Assembly (NCBI GenBank): GCA_944989445.1 | Contig: CALYLW010000549.1 | Location: 109,095-173,094 of the forward strand | Source: Ampullaceana balthica | Lineage: Eukaryota; Mollusca; Gastropoda; Lymnaeidae | Length of the DNA stretch: 64,000 nt | Direction of reading: 5' to 3' | Shown here: in pieces, positions 11,915 through 22,992 of the stretch | How positions within the stretch are numbered: the first letter of the stretch is position 1 | How the letters are laid out: each line of letters begins with the position of its first letter | Program-made: the position numbers and the translations under genes | Notes under the pieces: model-generated | Told to the model about the DNA's origin: nothing | Database searches by the model: none | What the model saw: the letters and a program-made list of their open reading frames with translations, nothing else

Positions 11915-13531
11915 TCAAAAAATATCGGTAAAAAAACTATCCTCGTTGACATTGAAAGCGTAGTGAATATGCATTAATGCAAACTCGGTAAGTCTTTCCT
12001 GTCCCATTGAACATCTTATGTAATTGTGCAAATGTCGGAGTGCACTGAACCTTCGCTCACACGCGCAGGAAGTCATAGGAATCACACACGTGATTTTAAG
12101 TAAGCAATAAATATTTAGATACATTGATTCCGTGCAATGTTTTTGGTAGCTTTGACTCTTCCCATTGGCTGAACCTCAATTTCCAACCTGTAAACTCTTC
12201 GGGCAGCACTTCTGGTGAAGGCAGATCTTGCTCATATAAATCCACATCGCCTTTCAGATCTTCATACATACAATTTCTAACAGCACTTGGCACAAGAGCT
12301 AACAGTTGTGAGGATATCCTGGTTAAGCCAGAGAACCGCATATCTAGTTCAGCAATGATGTGCTCCAGAAATGGATTAATTAAGTTCCGCAGATAATGTT
12401 GCATTGGCGCTTCTACGCACACATTGCTTCGGTAGATTTGCTGCTTAGCAATTATGGGGATTGAAGCTTCAGCTCCTACAGACTGCCCCATGATAATGAT
12501 ATGATCATAAGTGTTTTGAAAATAAGAATCTGCATTTGTTCTAATCTCTCTAAACTCTTGCTTGACGTTTTCGATAAGTGACATAGCCTGAATTATGTCA
12601 GTCACTTATTTCTGAAGTTCGACTGTTATTCATTCAAGCCTAGATAACAGCTTGCAAGTTACAACAAACGTCACAATAAATCTTATCTTATCTTATCTTA
12701 TGTTTACAGACGCTCCTTCTATACAGAAGATTATTGCGTCCTACGCTTATCTATGGTTTGTGTTTGGTCCTGCATTTCTATTAGAGATTTAAATGTTGAT
12801 AAAGTATTGGTTTTCCTGGATTCTTCAGGCAACCAATTCCACGCCCGAATTCCGGACGGGAAGAAGGAAAATTTGTATGTGTTTGTTCTTGCATACTGAA
12901 TAAGAAAGGTGTTTTTATCCTTATGTCTATCTGAGGGTTGTATTAAGTTATCTTTGTGTTGTATTTCTAAATTAGAATTAAATGCTTTATGTATGATTAC
13001 TACTTTGCTCTTGTGAAGTTACACAAGGAATGAAGAAGTGACGTTGCTCGAGACTTACTGTCCGTGTCCCAATCACCATTTGTAGTCAAATTTGGATCAA
13101 GTTCTTGGTCGTTGTGTTTTCATCGTAGCAGTGAAATTATCTCAAGAGTGTGAAAAATGTAAACATACGATTAATAGAAGTGTTTGCCTGCTTTGTGGCG
13201 CTCAGTCCATCTTGCTTTGCACAAATCTTGCACAAAGACTTGTTGGTATGAAGTTTTTAACAAGGCTTCGCGGTTTGGGCTGTTGTTTTAAAAAAAACAT
13301 GCAGGTTTCTTTTAATTTGTCAATCATGTTACGTACATCGGGAAGTCTGCACGAATTCGTGATCACTAGATTTAAAGCGTGATTGCTGCAGTGTGTGTAT
13401 ACCACCAAAGGGGCCTCTCGCAGAATATGCGCTTGAACTCCTGAGACAGCGCCCGACATAGATGCAGCACCATCATAACACTGGCCCCTCTTATTCTGTA
13501 GTGGGATCCCCAAATCTCTCAATAATATCAA
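11915..13531 (-). pseudogene. hAT transposase relic (ZMYM1-like hAT), split by a LINE
   Basis: Read on the minus strand: GQCYDGAASMSG and YTHCSNHALNLV (near 13490-13370), then after a frameshift KARWTERHKAG (near 13190) with in-frame stops, then the inserted LINE 3' end (12679-13017), then RSNVCVEAPMQHYLRNL (about 12430-12380), and the C-terminal dimerisation motif SCACERRFSALRHL with CSMGQERL (about 12075-11990). These are hallmarks of the RNase H-like fold and dimerisation region of hAT transposases. The N-terminal zinc finger is not found. Stops, a frameshift and the insertion mean no active enzyme. Confidence 0.9.
12679..13017 (-). mobile_element. 5'-truncated non-LTR retrotransposon 3' end
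   Basis: On the minus strand an open frame ends with YARTNTYKFSFFPSGIRAWN, WLPEE and a stop at 12731-12733, the usual C-terminal end of jockey/CR1/L2-type reverse transcriptase proteins. A short 3' UTR and an (ATAAG)n tail follow. It interrupts a hAT transposase relic in the same orientation. Confidence 0.85.
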
Positions 13532-13619
13532 GATCTATCTTTACCCAAAAAAAGGGCACAAATTCGCAAAAGGGGGTTCATTCGAACGTACGAACCCCCC
13601 CCCCTTGCGTACGGCCATG

Positions 13620-13810
13620 ATCAATATTAGTGACCTTTTTGTCAAGACTTTCATAGCCCGATTACATACATTTGAATTGAATAATAGATAACAGTATTTG
13701 CTAATAATAGAAAAATGTGATGCAATAGGTAAATGTCGACCATTACATTGTACTTGAGCGTTAAGTTTCCATGAAAAAAGTTCCATAATTTTTTGACAAG
13801 TACAAATAGT

Positions 13811-13908
<98 letters not shown>

Positions 13909-14076
13909 CGTGACTTCCTGATTTGGTACGATATATAGTTTACACTAAGGGTATACACATTGGTTTAGTGTCTGTCTCTTTGATAAGATCGGGAAGTGTT
14001 GGCCAACACTTTATTTTCGGTATGGCCGCGTCCGTCCCTAAAGCTGACTTATTTTTATTTTGAATCCTATATTGTG
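13620..14076. other. Intergenic with (TA)n microsatellite at 13817-13904
   Basis: About 44 TA units flanked by non-coding AT-rich sequence. Confidence 0.85.
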
Positions 14077-14950
14077 CAGTGGTGTAACTACAGGGACTGG
14101 CACCCTTGACGGGTCAATTTTCTTGTCGTAATCAACGAAATAAAACCTCTGCAGTGGACTGGCATTGGCGTCTATCTGAAAAAAAAAGAAAACAAAACAT
14201 GCCACCCTGGGCTCTAACCAAAACAGGCCTCACTCAAAATGGGGCCCGACCCAACAAGGCGCCCCCCAATCACGGGGCCCTACCCAACACGGGGCCCCAC
14301 CCAACACGGGGCCCTACCCAACACGGTCCCCTACCTGACACGTGTCCTCACGCAACACGGGGGCCTACCCAACACATGCCCCACCCATCACGGGGCCCTA
14401 CCCAACACAGGCAGAGGCGTGTCTAAGAATTGAGTAAACTTGCACATTTCCCCGGGCATTAATGGTATTTTATAAATGAAAATAAATATTTTCAAAGATC
14501 AGTGGTGTTTAAATCGAAGCCTTATTTCTGACCACAAATAATACAGCTGCACCTCTGGCACTACTGTAGAAACGGACGGAGGATTCGCCCTCGTGTTACT
14601 TCTATATAAGGGTGGCAGACTTTGTAGAGAAAGAATCACGTGTGGAAAAAGTGATATCCCGCCCAGGATGACAATAACACTTGCTATAACTCAAACAGGT
14701 AGTGCAATTATGGGGACAAAAATTGACGCTCGGGGCCAACTACTGTCATTGTTACAGGTACAGGGGCGTGTCTATAGAATTGATATTTTGCACCTGGCGA
14801 CAACTATAAAACTGGCGCATCACCATCCACCCTCATCTCCGTTTCATTAATATCTTAGCATAGATAAATTTTTATAATGTGACGTCGTAAGCCTTTACCG
14901 TGGCGCCTGGGGACATATGTACCCCCTTCCCATCCTTTGCTACGCCACTG
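14077..14950. mobile_element. Probable non-autonomous hAT element
   Basis: CAGTGGTGTAACTACAGGG on the left and TTTGCTACGCCACTG on the right form hAT-type inverted ends. No 8-bp duplication is preserved, so confidence is moderate. Confidence 0.5.
14239..14411. repeat. About 17-bp GC-rich minisatellite
   Basis: Degenerate units like GGGGCCCTACCCAACAC, about ten copies. Proline-rich frames across it are artefacts. Confidence 0.9.
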
Positions 14951-15122
14951 TACGGGTTAAGTAGGACAAAAATCCAATTTGAATGGAGAAAAAAGTCAAA
15001 AGAAAAAAAAACGTCAGAGTAAAATGTCACAGAGAAAAAGTCATAGAAAAAATACAGAAAGTAATATAACTTAAAGAGAATTTTTCTTCCTAATAACTGT
15101 AATACATAATGATTAAATTTGG

Positions 15123-15518
15123 GGTAATCCCTTATTTCAGCGCATTTTATATTTCAAGTCATCAACAAAAAAAAATTTCAAACTTACTTCATTAATTATT
15201 ATTATGAAATATATTTTAAAATTAAAACATTAATTTTTAAAAAATAAAATTACTATTTTACTATTTGTACGAAATAAAAATTTGTATATTTCACTATCTT
15301 CTGTGACTAATGGCGCCATTGTTGTTGGAAGTCTGCTTTTAAAAACCTTTTTCTAATTTAAAAACCCCTTTAAACTCAACAAAACACACGGATAACTAAT
15401 TGTAAAGCATTAAATATTTTTTTTTAATTTGTGATTTAAGTGTTTAAATTTAAAAAAAGTAAGTTATTTTATTTATTTTGTTCTAAAAATTTTTAATGCG
15501 CTGAAATAAGGGATTACC
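15123..15518. mobile_element. MITE with perfect 24-bp TIRs
   Basis: GGTAATCCCTTATTTCAGCG plus CATT at 15123-15146 is exactly complementary to 15495-15518. The interior is AT-rich and non-coding. The target duplication is not clear. Confidence 0.8.
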
Positions 15519-16117
15519 TGTAATTGATTACCTAAATTTGGAGAGATACCTTCACGGCATTCGAAGGAAATTGAATTTTATAAATTGTTTGAATTTATAC
15601 AAGAGGCTAACAATGACATGCAATCAAATGGCATTACAAGGAAGAAAAGATCAAGAACTTCTTCGCCATTCGTCTGTCAATTGTTATAATTGACTTTTTT
15701 TATTATTGATGATAACTAGTTATTAATCATGGCTATGTGTTTCTAATGTTTACATAGATATTATATTCGTTCTGCCCCCAACATGAGCGCATGCGTGACG
15801 TGTGATTGTATAAATGAGAGGCCGTGCATAAGTTACTATCATTCGACTAAGACTAACAGTTGAGTCGCACCTCATATAAATTGAATAAATAAATCTAGAG
15901 CTCAGAAGGGCAGAAGCCGCAAAGGAGGCAAGCCTTACGGAGGGAAAAAGACAGCGCTTCGGACAAATTCGAGGCAGTAAATACGGGCTGTCATAAAAAT
16001 ACTAAAGTAAATTACATTATTATTATTTATGTTATTATTATAATTATTATTATTATAGGCATTATTATTATACTGTTTTATGCACGCATGGGGTTGTAAT
16101 CACAAGTGAACAAAATA
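15519..16117. other. AT-rich intergenic sequence
   Basis: Contains a (TTA)n-like run near 16019-16075 and no recognised gene. Confidence 0.5.
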
Positions 16118-16619
16118 CAGTTGTACCTCGGTATACGAATGTTTCAAGATATGAATGGTCCAAGCTACGAAAAGCCACTCGAATAATTTTTTGTTGCAAT
16201 ATGCGGGGAAAATTCCAATATACGAAAAACGCGCAACTGACAACGTTAGACATCCCGTAACTGCATTCAACGCGCTACCAACAGTTCTTGCTCATTTCAA
16301 TAACATTTGCCTGAATCATTTCAGAAACATTGTAAAATGCAGTCAAATACAAGCTTCCTTGGATCAACATTGGCTAAGAGACCATTAGTAAGCGAAGATT
16401 TAAAAACGGTTTTTAAAATACGACAAGAGATGTTGGTGGAAGTGAGCCAAAGGAAATGAAAGGTGAAACAGAAAATTAGAAAGCGCAAAACTATTTTTTT
16501 AAAGCAAACAAAATAAAATTAAAAATTACGTAAGGTTAAGTGTTATATTACGTTTGTTTAGTGTACAGTTGTACAATGTAAGTCTGTATTTAGCATTAAT
16601 TCATGCAAAGTTTGTGCAT

Positions 16620-16935
16620 TGTAACGATATAACTTTATATGTCCCTCTTTAATGTAGGCGTTCTCACAATAATTAATCTTGTGTACAATAATTCACTGAA
16701 GAATTCGTTTATCCAAAACAACTTTAATATATATATATTTATATATATACACACAGATATAATTTGAGGTAATATAACGTGGAAATCTGGATTCATTTAT
16801 CACACAACCTTCCTCGTCGGAAGTCTACATACCACTCTTCGCCCAACACTTTCAACCAATAGCAATGCTCCTTTCTTCCCACGTCCCCCATTCATGTGAC
16901 CTTACGTCACAAAATTATGTTAATCAGATGTGACA
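16620..16935 (-). repeat. 3' LTR
   Basis: 316-bp direct repeat beginning TGTAACGATATAACTTTATA and ending CAGATGTGACA in + orientation. It carries a TA-rich tract of variable length. Confidence 0.93.
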
Positions 16936-16951
16936 TTCACCCCCATCCTTC
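16936..16951 (-). promoter_or_regulatory. Candidate polypurine tract
   Basis: The minus strand reads GAAGGATGGGGGTGAA directly before the 3' LTR, the expected plus-strand primer position. Confidence 0.65.
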
Positions 16952-17085
16952 AAAAAAATGTTTATGAAATACAACATTTTTGGTCTTCATAAAATCAAAT
17001 CAATCTATATCTATATTCAAATTTCAAATATTTATCATCAATGAACATTCATTTTCTTACATACAACTTCTGGATATAGAATCAA

Positions 17086-17213
17086 TAAGAAAAAATCTGT
17101 AGGACTGCAACAGTCTAAACATAAAAAATAATGAGACAAAATCTGTAGGACTGCAACAGTCTAAACATAAGAAATAATGAGAAAAAATCTGTAGGACTGC
17201 AACAGTCTACGTG
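17086..17213. repeat. About 47-bp tandem repeat in the retrotransposon 3' region
   Basis: Three copies containing AAATCTGTAGGACTGCAACA and GTCTAAACATAA. Confidence 0.9.
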
Positions 17214-17448
17214 TGCTGAAAAAAATTGAAACTGAAAATTTCAACACATCTGTAATTTTGTGTAACTAGAATATTTTAACACTCAATATTATTAAAATTA
17301 ACTAATAATCCAATGGAATTCAAACACTGTTCCTTGTCCATTGTTCAACAAATACAAATATTAATATAATTATTACAGTCTCTGTTTGTATCCTTTAGGA
17401 ATTCACAGACTAATGTTAAAACAGTCTCTTATTTTATCAGTTAGGAGT

Positions 17449-17560
17449 TCACAGAGTGTCTTTATTTATTGTCATTCTACTTAATATGTCTGCAACCACA
17501 TTGTCCTTTCCCTTCACAGGTTTAATGTCAAATTTGTAGTCGGCTAATAGCATAGCCTAG
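17449..17560 (-). pseudogene. RNase H C-terminal stub of pol
   Basis: The minus strand reads LADYKFDIKPVKGKDNVVAD followed by ILSRM, the conserved end of Ty3/Gypsy RNase H (GKDNVVADaLSR), then a stop at 17449. Upstream the frame is broken by stops. It marks the right border of an internal deletion that removed protease and most of reverse transcriptase. Confidence 0.85.
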
Positions 17561-17648
17561 TTCAAAGATAGTCATTCTTCAATTGACGAGTATGAATTCA
17601 AATCGATGGGCTTTGAATGTTTCTTCAGACTGTTAAATGTTCAATAAT

Positions 17649-19853
17649 TCACCAACCATGACTTCGATTATGTTCATTCATAATTTCAATTCCAGCATCT
17701 TGAATAAATTGCTTGGCTTTTGAGATGTCATTTTTGCTTCCAGATAATTCAATAGAATTTGGAACAGATGAGTCACTGTCAGAAACTTTTATCTGAAAAA
17801 TATTGTCTCTATCTGTAAAGTTTTTGATTTGGCTTAATACACAACCAATTGTTCTTCCTAATTCAGATGATTTCACACAAATGGTTTCAGATTCACTAGT
17901 GGCATCTCGTTCTCTGCTACTATGGTCTTCATTTCTTTTATCATATACTTGATTTTTAATAGTGGCTAAAATGTCACTAGTTTCTGTCTGTGCTCGATTT
18001 AACTTTATTATTTTTCTATCATTCATGTCTTGGTTTTCATTCTTTCTCCATGATTGAATTGATTGATCATAATTTCTTTTTCTGGAGTCAAAATTGTATT
18101 TGCCTCTCCATGATCTTCTGCTTTGATTATAATCTCTATTTATGGAATTATGATTATTTCTTTCTCTCCATGATTGTCTTTCTTGATCATAATCTCTATG
18201 TCTGGAATTATGATTATATTTTTCTTTCCATGCTTGTCTACCTTTGTTTTCAAAATGATCTTGTCTTGATCTTTCTTCTATTTTCTTTCTGATAGAGCTG
18301 TCATTAGGTGACACCCTATTTGGTTTGCCTTTATTGTGGTAACACTGCTTAGCCATATGTCCTGGCTTGTTACAGTACCAACAAATAGTTTGTCTGTTGC
18401 CTTGGTTTGGCAGACTCTGGTTTCTCATACCTTGCCTTTTTTCTTGACTTTTAATTTGTATAGCTGCAAATATGTCTTGTCTCTTATCCATTTCCACATT
18501 CGGATGAGAGTCTTTGAATGTTCGTAATGCATTTGTTAGCTCTGCTTGAGTACGAACTTTCTTTTCAGTCAAATATGTGAATAGGGTTGGTGTTGCATTT
18601 TCTAAAAACTTGTCAATTAACACCATGTCTATTATGGCCTTTGGATTGCTCGTATCTATTGCTGTCAGTTCCAGCCATTTTGTTAGTTTGACTTGTGCTT
18701 CATGTACTATGATCTGTGGATCTTTTGTCCATCTTGATTCTCATTTCATGAAATTCTCTTCTATAATCATTTTCTGACTTTCCAAAATGACATAGAAGTG
18801 CCTTTTTGACATTCTTATATATGCTTTTGTCTTCTTTGGCTATACTGTTATAAGCTTCAAATGCTTCTCCAGTTAATTGAGTCATCAGTTGTGCTGGCCA
18901 ATCTTCTTCATTATAGCCTTTCATAGCCATTATGGATTCGAAATAATCCAGATAAACATCCATTTTTTCTTTTTGGCTATCATATTTTCTTACTTTGATA
19001 GTATCCCTTGGTGCTGACCTTCTATTTGTTTCATCACCAGGATTGTGGCCTCTACTCCCTAGCTCAATTTGTAATTTTAAGGTGTCTTGTTTCATTTTTT
19101 CAAGTTCTCTTTCACTTATGAGTTTTGCCTCTGTTCTTCATTAGCAATTCTTGCTTTTTCTTCAGCTATTCTTGCTTTTTCTTCAGCTTCTTTTTGATTT
19201 TCTTTTTCTTATCTTATCTTATCTTATCTGTTTACAGACGCTCCTTCTATACAGAAGATTATTGCGTCGTACGCTTATCTATGGTTTGTGTTTAGTCCTG
19301 CATTTTTATTAGAGATTTAAATGTTGATAAAGTGTTGGTTTTCCTGGATTCTTCAGGCAACCCATTCCACGCCCGAATTCCGGACGGGAAGAAGGAAAAC
19401 GTGTATGTGTTTGTTCTTGCATACGGAATAAGAAAGGTGTTTTTATCCTTATGTCTATCTGAGGGTGTATTAAGTTATCTTTGTGTTGTATTTCTAAATT
19501 ACAATTAATTGCTTTATGTATGATTACTACTTTGCTCTTGGTTCTTCTATCCTCTAGTGTTTCAAGGTTTAATGATTTAACTAATGGTGTTATTCTTGTC
19601 AGTTTCGAATATTCTCCAGTAATATTTTTCTTCAGCTTTTCTTCGCTGTTCTTTTTCTTCAGCTATTCTTGCTTTTTCTTCAGCTTCTCTTTGATTTTCT
19701 TTTTCTTCAGCTTTTCTTCACTGTTCTTTTTCTTCAGCTATTCTTGCTTTTTCTTCAGTTTCTCTTACTTTTTCTTCAATGAAATCTCTCATTTCTTTTC
19801 CCTTTAATCCGATCTCTTTAGCTATAGCAGTGAATTCCTTGTAGTGATCCATG
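17649..19853 (-). pseudogene. Gag polyprotein relic with CCHC knuckle and KH-like C-terminus
   Basis: The start is near 19853 (MDHYKEFTAIAKEIGLKGKE). It continues with a Glu/Lys-rich coiled coil of AEEKARIAEEK-type repeats, interrupted by a LINE fragment, then a capsid-like segment (MDVYLDYFESIMAMKGYNEE, LTGEAFEAYN, 19000-18710). A frameshift near 18717 is followed by an intact 325-codon frame (18626-17649). That frame holds a zinc knuckle CWYCNKPGHMAKQC (18342-18383, CX2CX4HX4C), four basic repeats of about 20 residues built on SWRxxxNHxSRxRDYDQ, and a C-terminal KH-like region (17691-17879). At least three frameshifts plus the LINE make the full protein non-functional. KH at the end of a Gag is not a standard arrangement. 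Confidence 0.88.
19208..19622 (-). mobile_element. LINE 3' end inserted in gag
   Basis: Same family as 12679-13017 but longer. The minus strand reads LTRITPLVKSLNLETLEDRR, then KSKVVIIHKAIN, a one-base deletion, then FFPSGIRAW and a stop at 19259-19261, ending in an (ATAAG)n tail. The deletion breaks its frame. Confidence 0.85.
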
Positions 19854-20689
19854 TTTTGTTTGATTGAATAATATGAGTCAAGCAATTTGGTAAGGAATTT
19901 AGGTATATGTTGATAAAGCTATAAATCTTCCAAATGAAAAATCTTGAATTCAAAAATGTTAAGTTCAAATAAGTGACACGTCTAAACCATGAAATCTAGT
20001 TATTGACAAGGTGAGACAACAAAAGAATCCTCACACGGGATCTTTAGTATACTTTATATATACGCTCCCTCAGATTGACAAAATATATTAAATGGTCCGA
20101 TCGTTTTGAATAAAAGTCACTTGGTTAAAATTTCAATTTTCGAGTAGTTTTTAAACAATTTAGTTCACTCCATTAATCCAAAATTGCGATAATCAAACTC
20201 TTCACACAATGAATGGATAAAAATTCCGTTTCTTTATTTATAATTCACACCAACACATTTAATAGTCCATAGCTTCTCGGTTCGATGTTATGTTTACAAA
20301 TATTTCCTGGAATCAACTAGCACTGAGCCTGTTGACGTCACGACCTATATATGTTCACCGTGTGTCACCATTCAGTAAGCCTACACGACCCAGATTCCAG
20401 TACTGTGTAGTATGCTTGTACTGTCGTCGAATGTGACGTAGAACCAACTAGTCTGATCCAGTTTTATACACTGCGGACACGTGCCGATTATGCCGCCATT
20501 TTGAAATCTTCTTGTATTTTCATTGAACCATAAAAGTTTATTCACAGCTTCTTACGAACTTGAATATTCAAAAAATACTATAGCTGTTATTATTTCTTAT
20601 TTTAAAGAATACTTTCCTTTTTTGGAAATATCCAATACTTATTTCCACGAAACCTCTTTCTTGAAATCTCTTGTACTGTGTTCACATAG

Positions 20690-20709
20690 AACTTTTACTT
20701 CTGCACCAA
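20690..20709 (-). promoter_or_regulatory. Candidate primer-binding site
   Basis: Immediately inside the 5' LTR the minus strand reads T then TGGTGCAGAAGTAAAAG. The TGG start next to the LTR is typical of a site pairing with a tRNA 3' end; the matching tRNA was not identified. Confidence 0.6.
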
Positions 20710-21023
20710 TGTAACGATATAACTTTATATTTCTCTTTCTATGTAGGCGTTCTCACAATAATTAATCTTGTGTACAATAATTCACTGAAGAATTCGTTTA
20801 TCCAAAACAACTTTAATATATATATATATATATATACTACACAGATATAATTTGAGGTAATATAACGTGGAAATCTTGATTCATTTCATCACACAACCTT
20901 CCTCGTCGGAAGTCTACACACAACTCCTCGCCCAACACTTTCAACCAATAGAAATGCTCCTTTCTTCCCGCGTCCACCTTCACGTGACCTTACGTCACAA
21001 AATTATGTTAATCAGATGTGACA
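20710..21023 (-). repeat. 5' LTR
   Basis: 314-bp partner of the LTR at 16620-16935. Confidence 0.93.
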
Positions 21024-21427
21024 TGCATAACGTATTATTTTCATAAAGTTAAGTGTTTCGTATGCAATGCCGTACTGTTTTCTGCCATCCGTTCACCTCC
21101 AGCACCACCTTCTCCGACACTTCGCCACATCGCCTCATTCGGAGGGTCAAAGTTCACATTTTTATACATATTATTTTTCATTTATTATATACTTTTTTCA
21201 TTGTTTTATTATTATTTATTCGATTTATAATGTTTATTTTTAAGGATTGAAGAATTCTTCTTTGTTTAACTATGGTTTTCTATTACATTTTCAATTTTTA
21301 GTAAAGTTTCTGTGTGGTTTGGAACGGATTAAGTATTTTACATGTAAAACTTAGTTCGAGATACGAAAGATCCAAGATACGGAAGCCACCCCGGAACGGA
21401 TAAATTTCGTATCTCGAGGTACCACTG

Positions 21428-22860
21428 TATTGCCATAGTGCGATATTTGTAATCGTATATATAGTGTAATCGTAAGATCAATCTTAATTATACTGATAAT
21501 CGATGACGTGAATATTCCGTACATTGCAGTCGTTTGAACCAATAAAAGAGAACAGGTTAATTATGCTAATTATATAAATCACAATTTTTTTTTCATTTGT
21601 TATAACATCTTTACTTTTCTCTGAGAAGCTGTTAACTTTTCCCGTGGGGTATGGGGTGGGGGGGCACTGCCCATCCCCCATTAGATCCGCCACATAGTTA
21701 CGCTCTGCTTATGACAACGAACTTTTTGCTAAAAGTTTTAATCCCCATACAATGAGTTGTTTTTTTAAAATAATTTTTAAAAAAACAATACAGACTAAAA
21801 TTTCCACAAATAACATGTCAGCACAATTCTCCGTCTGACTGATCACCAAGTCAGCATTTAATCTGGTGATATTACAATTATTTATGGGTCTGAGCTGGAA
21901 ACTCTTGTTATTGCACACACTTTGACAGTTTTTTAATCATATATGAAAAGGCAACAATGCTATAAGCCTACTAATCCAACGCTAGATCAATTTTAAGCCA
22001 ACAGTACAAAAGACAGGATGTTTCCTGGTAAAACATTGAGTTGATATTTTCCTTCGATCTAATGATAAAGCTGATAAGTCACTTTTTATGATAAGGCTGA
22101 AAGTTTCCAATATTATGATAACAAATTACATATTTCCTAGATCAGTTATAAGGCTTACATTATTCAATCGATTAATGATAAATCTGCTTCCATTTACAAT
22201 ACAACTGCGATTTTGGCAAGTTTAATGACAATGTTCAATCTATTTACTTTTAGAGAATCTTACGTCGATCAGAAACTGAAAGACAAAATTCTTTAACAGC
22301 GCTCTGTCTAACATATCCAGAGGTGTCCCCAGAAGTACGAAAGTCATATGTGGGCTCTACACCATAAAGAATCTCCAAAACACGGGGCTGTATCTAGTGA
22401 TGTCAATATTGTGGAAAAAAAGCAGCCAGGGCACCTCGGTACCCGTTCAAAATGCTAAATAATTTTCGCCGCCATGACAGCTATTCAATGCAACCTAGCA
22501 ACCATCCATGCACTTCATTTCACACAGTAGCCAACGGTATGCTTCCGATGACATACTATTGTGAACTTTAACGACGTAATGTTCAGTCAGGTCATACGGG
22601 CCCAGCAGATTGAATGTTATTGTCCGCTAGGCGGCGTTAGTAACTATTTAATTTATTAACTTTAAATAATGACAACTTTGTAGATGTGTACGTCACCCAA
22701 ATTATTTTCTACTAATTTCTACCCTTTGTTTTTGTCAAGGTTTGAAAAACAAAAAAAAACCTTTCATTTATTTTTGTTATTACAGTGAAAATCTTTCAAC
22801 GACTGAAATGTATATTTTCAAAAAAAATTAGGGCTGCGAAAATTAAAAATTTAACTTTAA
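21428..22860. other. Intergenic relic DNA
   Basis: A G-rich stretch ending GGATCTAATGGGGGATGGGC on the minus strand (about 21655-21690) resembles an orphan hAT end. No gene is supported. Confidence 0.4.
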
Positions 22861-22871
22861 TCGTGGGGGGC

Positions 22872-22992
22872 GGGGGGGGGGCGCCCATTGGACACTGGGC
22901 CTGGTTGCCCTCCTCGCCACCTATCCCCTAAGGGGGGGGGGCGCCCATTGGACACTGGGCCTGGTTGCCCTCCTCGCCACCCATCCCCTAAG
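22872..22992. repeat. 60-bp tandem duplication, G-rich
   Basis: Two nearly perfect 60-bp units with GCGCCCATTGGACACTGGGC. The second ends GGCCGCCACTG, a hAT-like terminus, so this may be the right edge of a decayed element. Confidence 0.8.

Larger units (their letters stand above)
10529..13619 (-). mobile_element. hAT transposon with degraded transposase
   Basis: Inverted ends CAAGGCCGTACCCA and, on the other strand, CATGGCCGTACGCA, each followed by a G-run and TTCG. No clear 8-bp duplication remains. It contains the transposase relic 11915-13531, a nested TIR element and a LINE fragment. Confidence 0.65.
16620..21023 (-). mobile_element. Ty3/Gypsy-like LTR retrotransposon, internally deleted
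   Basis: Direct LTRs at 16620-16935 and 20710-21023 start TG and end CA, and an exact 5-bp duplication TGCAT flanks the element (16615-16619, 21024-21028). Gag is on the minus strand, so the right LTR is the 5' LTR. Only gag and a stub of RNase H remain; protease, most of reverse transcriptase and integrase are absent. The LTRs differ at roughly 15-20 sites by eye, so insertion is not very recent. Confidence 0.95.
16118..21427. mobile_element. Tigger/pogo-like element, split by an LTR retrotransposon
   Basis: Ends CAGTTGTACCTCGGTATACG (16118-) and TTTCGTATCTCGAGGTACCACTG (to 21427; last 20 bases CGTATCTCGAGGTACCACTG) are inverted repeats flanked by TA. This is the CAGTnGTACCTCG signature of Tigger/pogo-type elements. 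Without the LTR element and its duplicated target it would be about 0.9 kb, so it was already non-autonomous. Confidence 0.8.

Noticed and set aside
14106..14433. Proline-rich protein
   Set aside because: Two overlapping frames through a 17-bp GC-rich minisatellite inside a hAT-like element.
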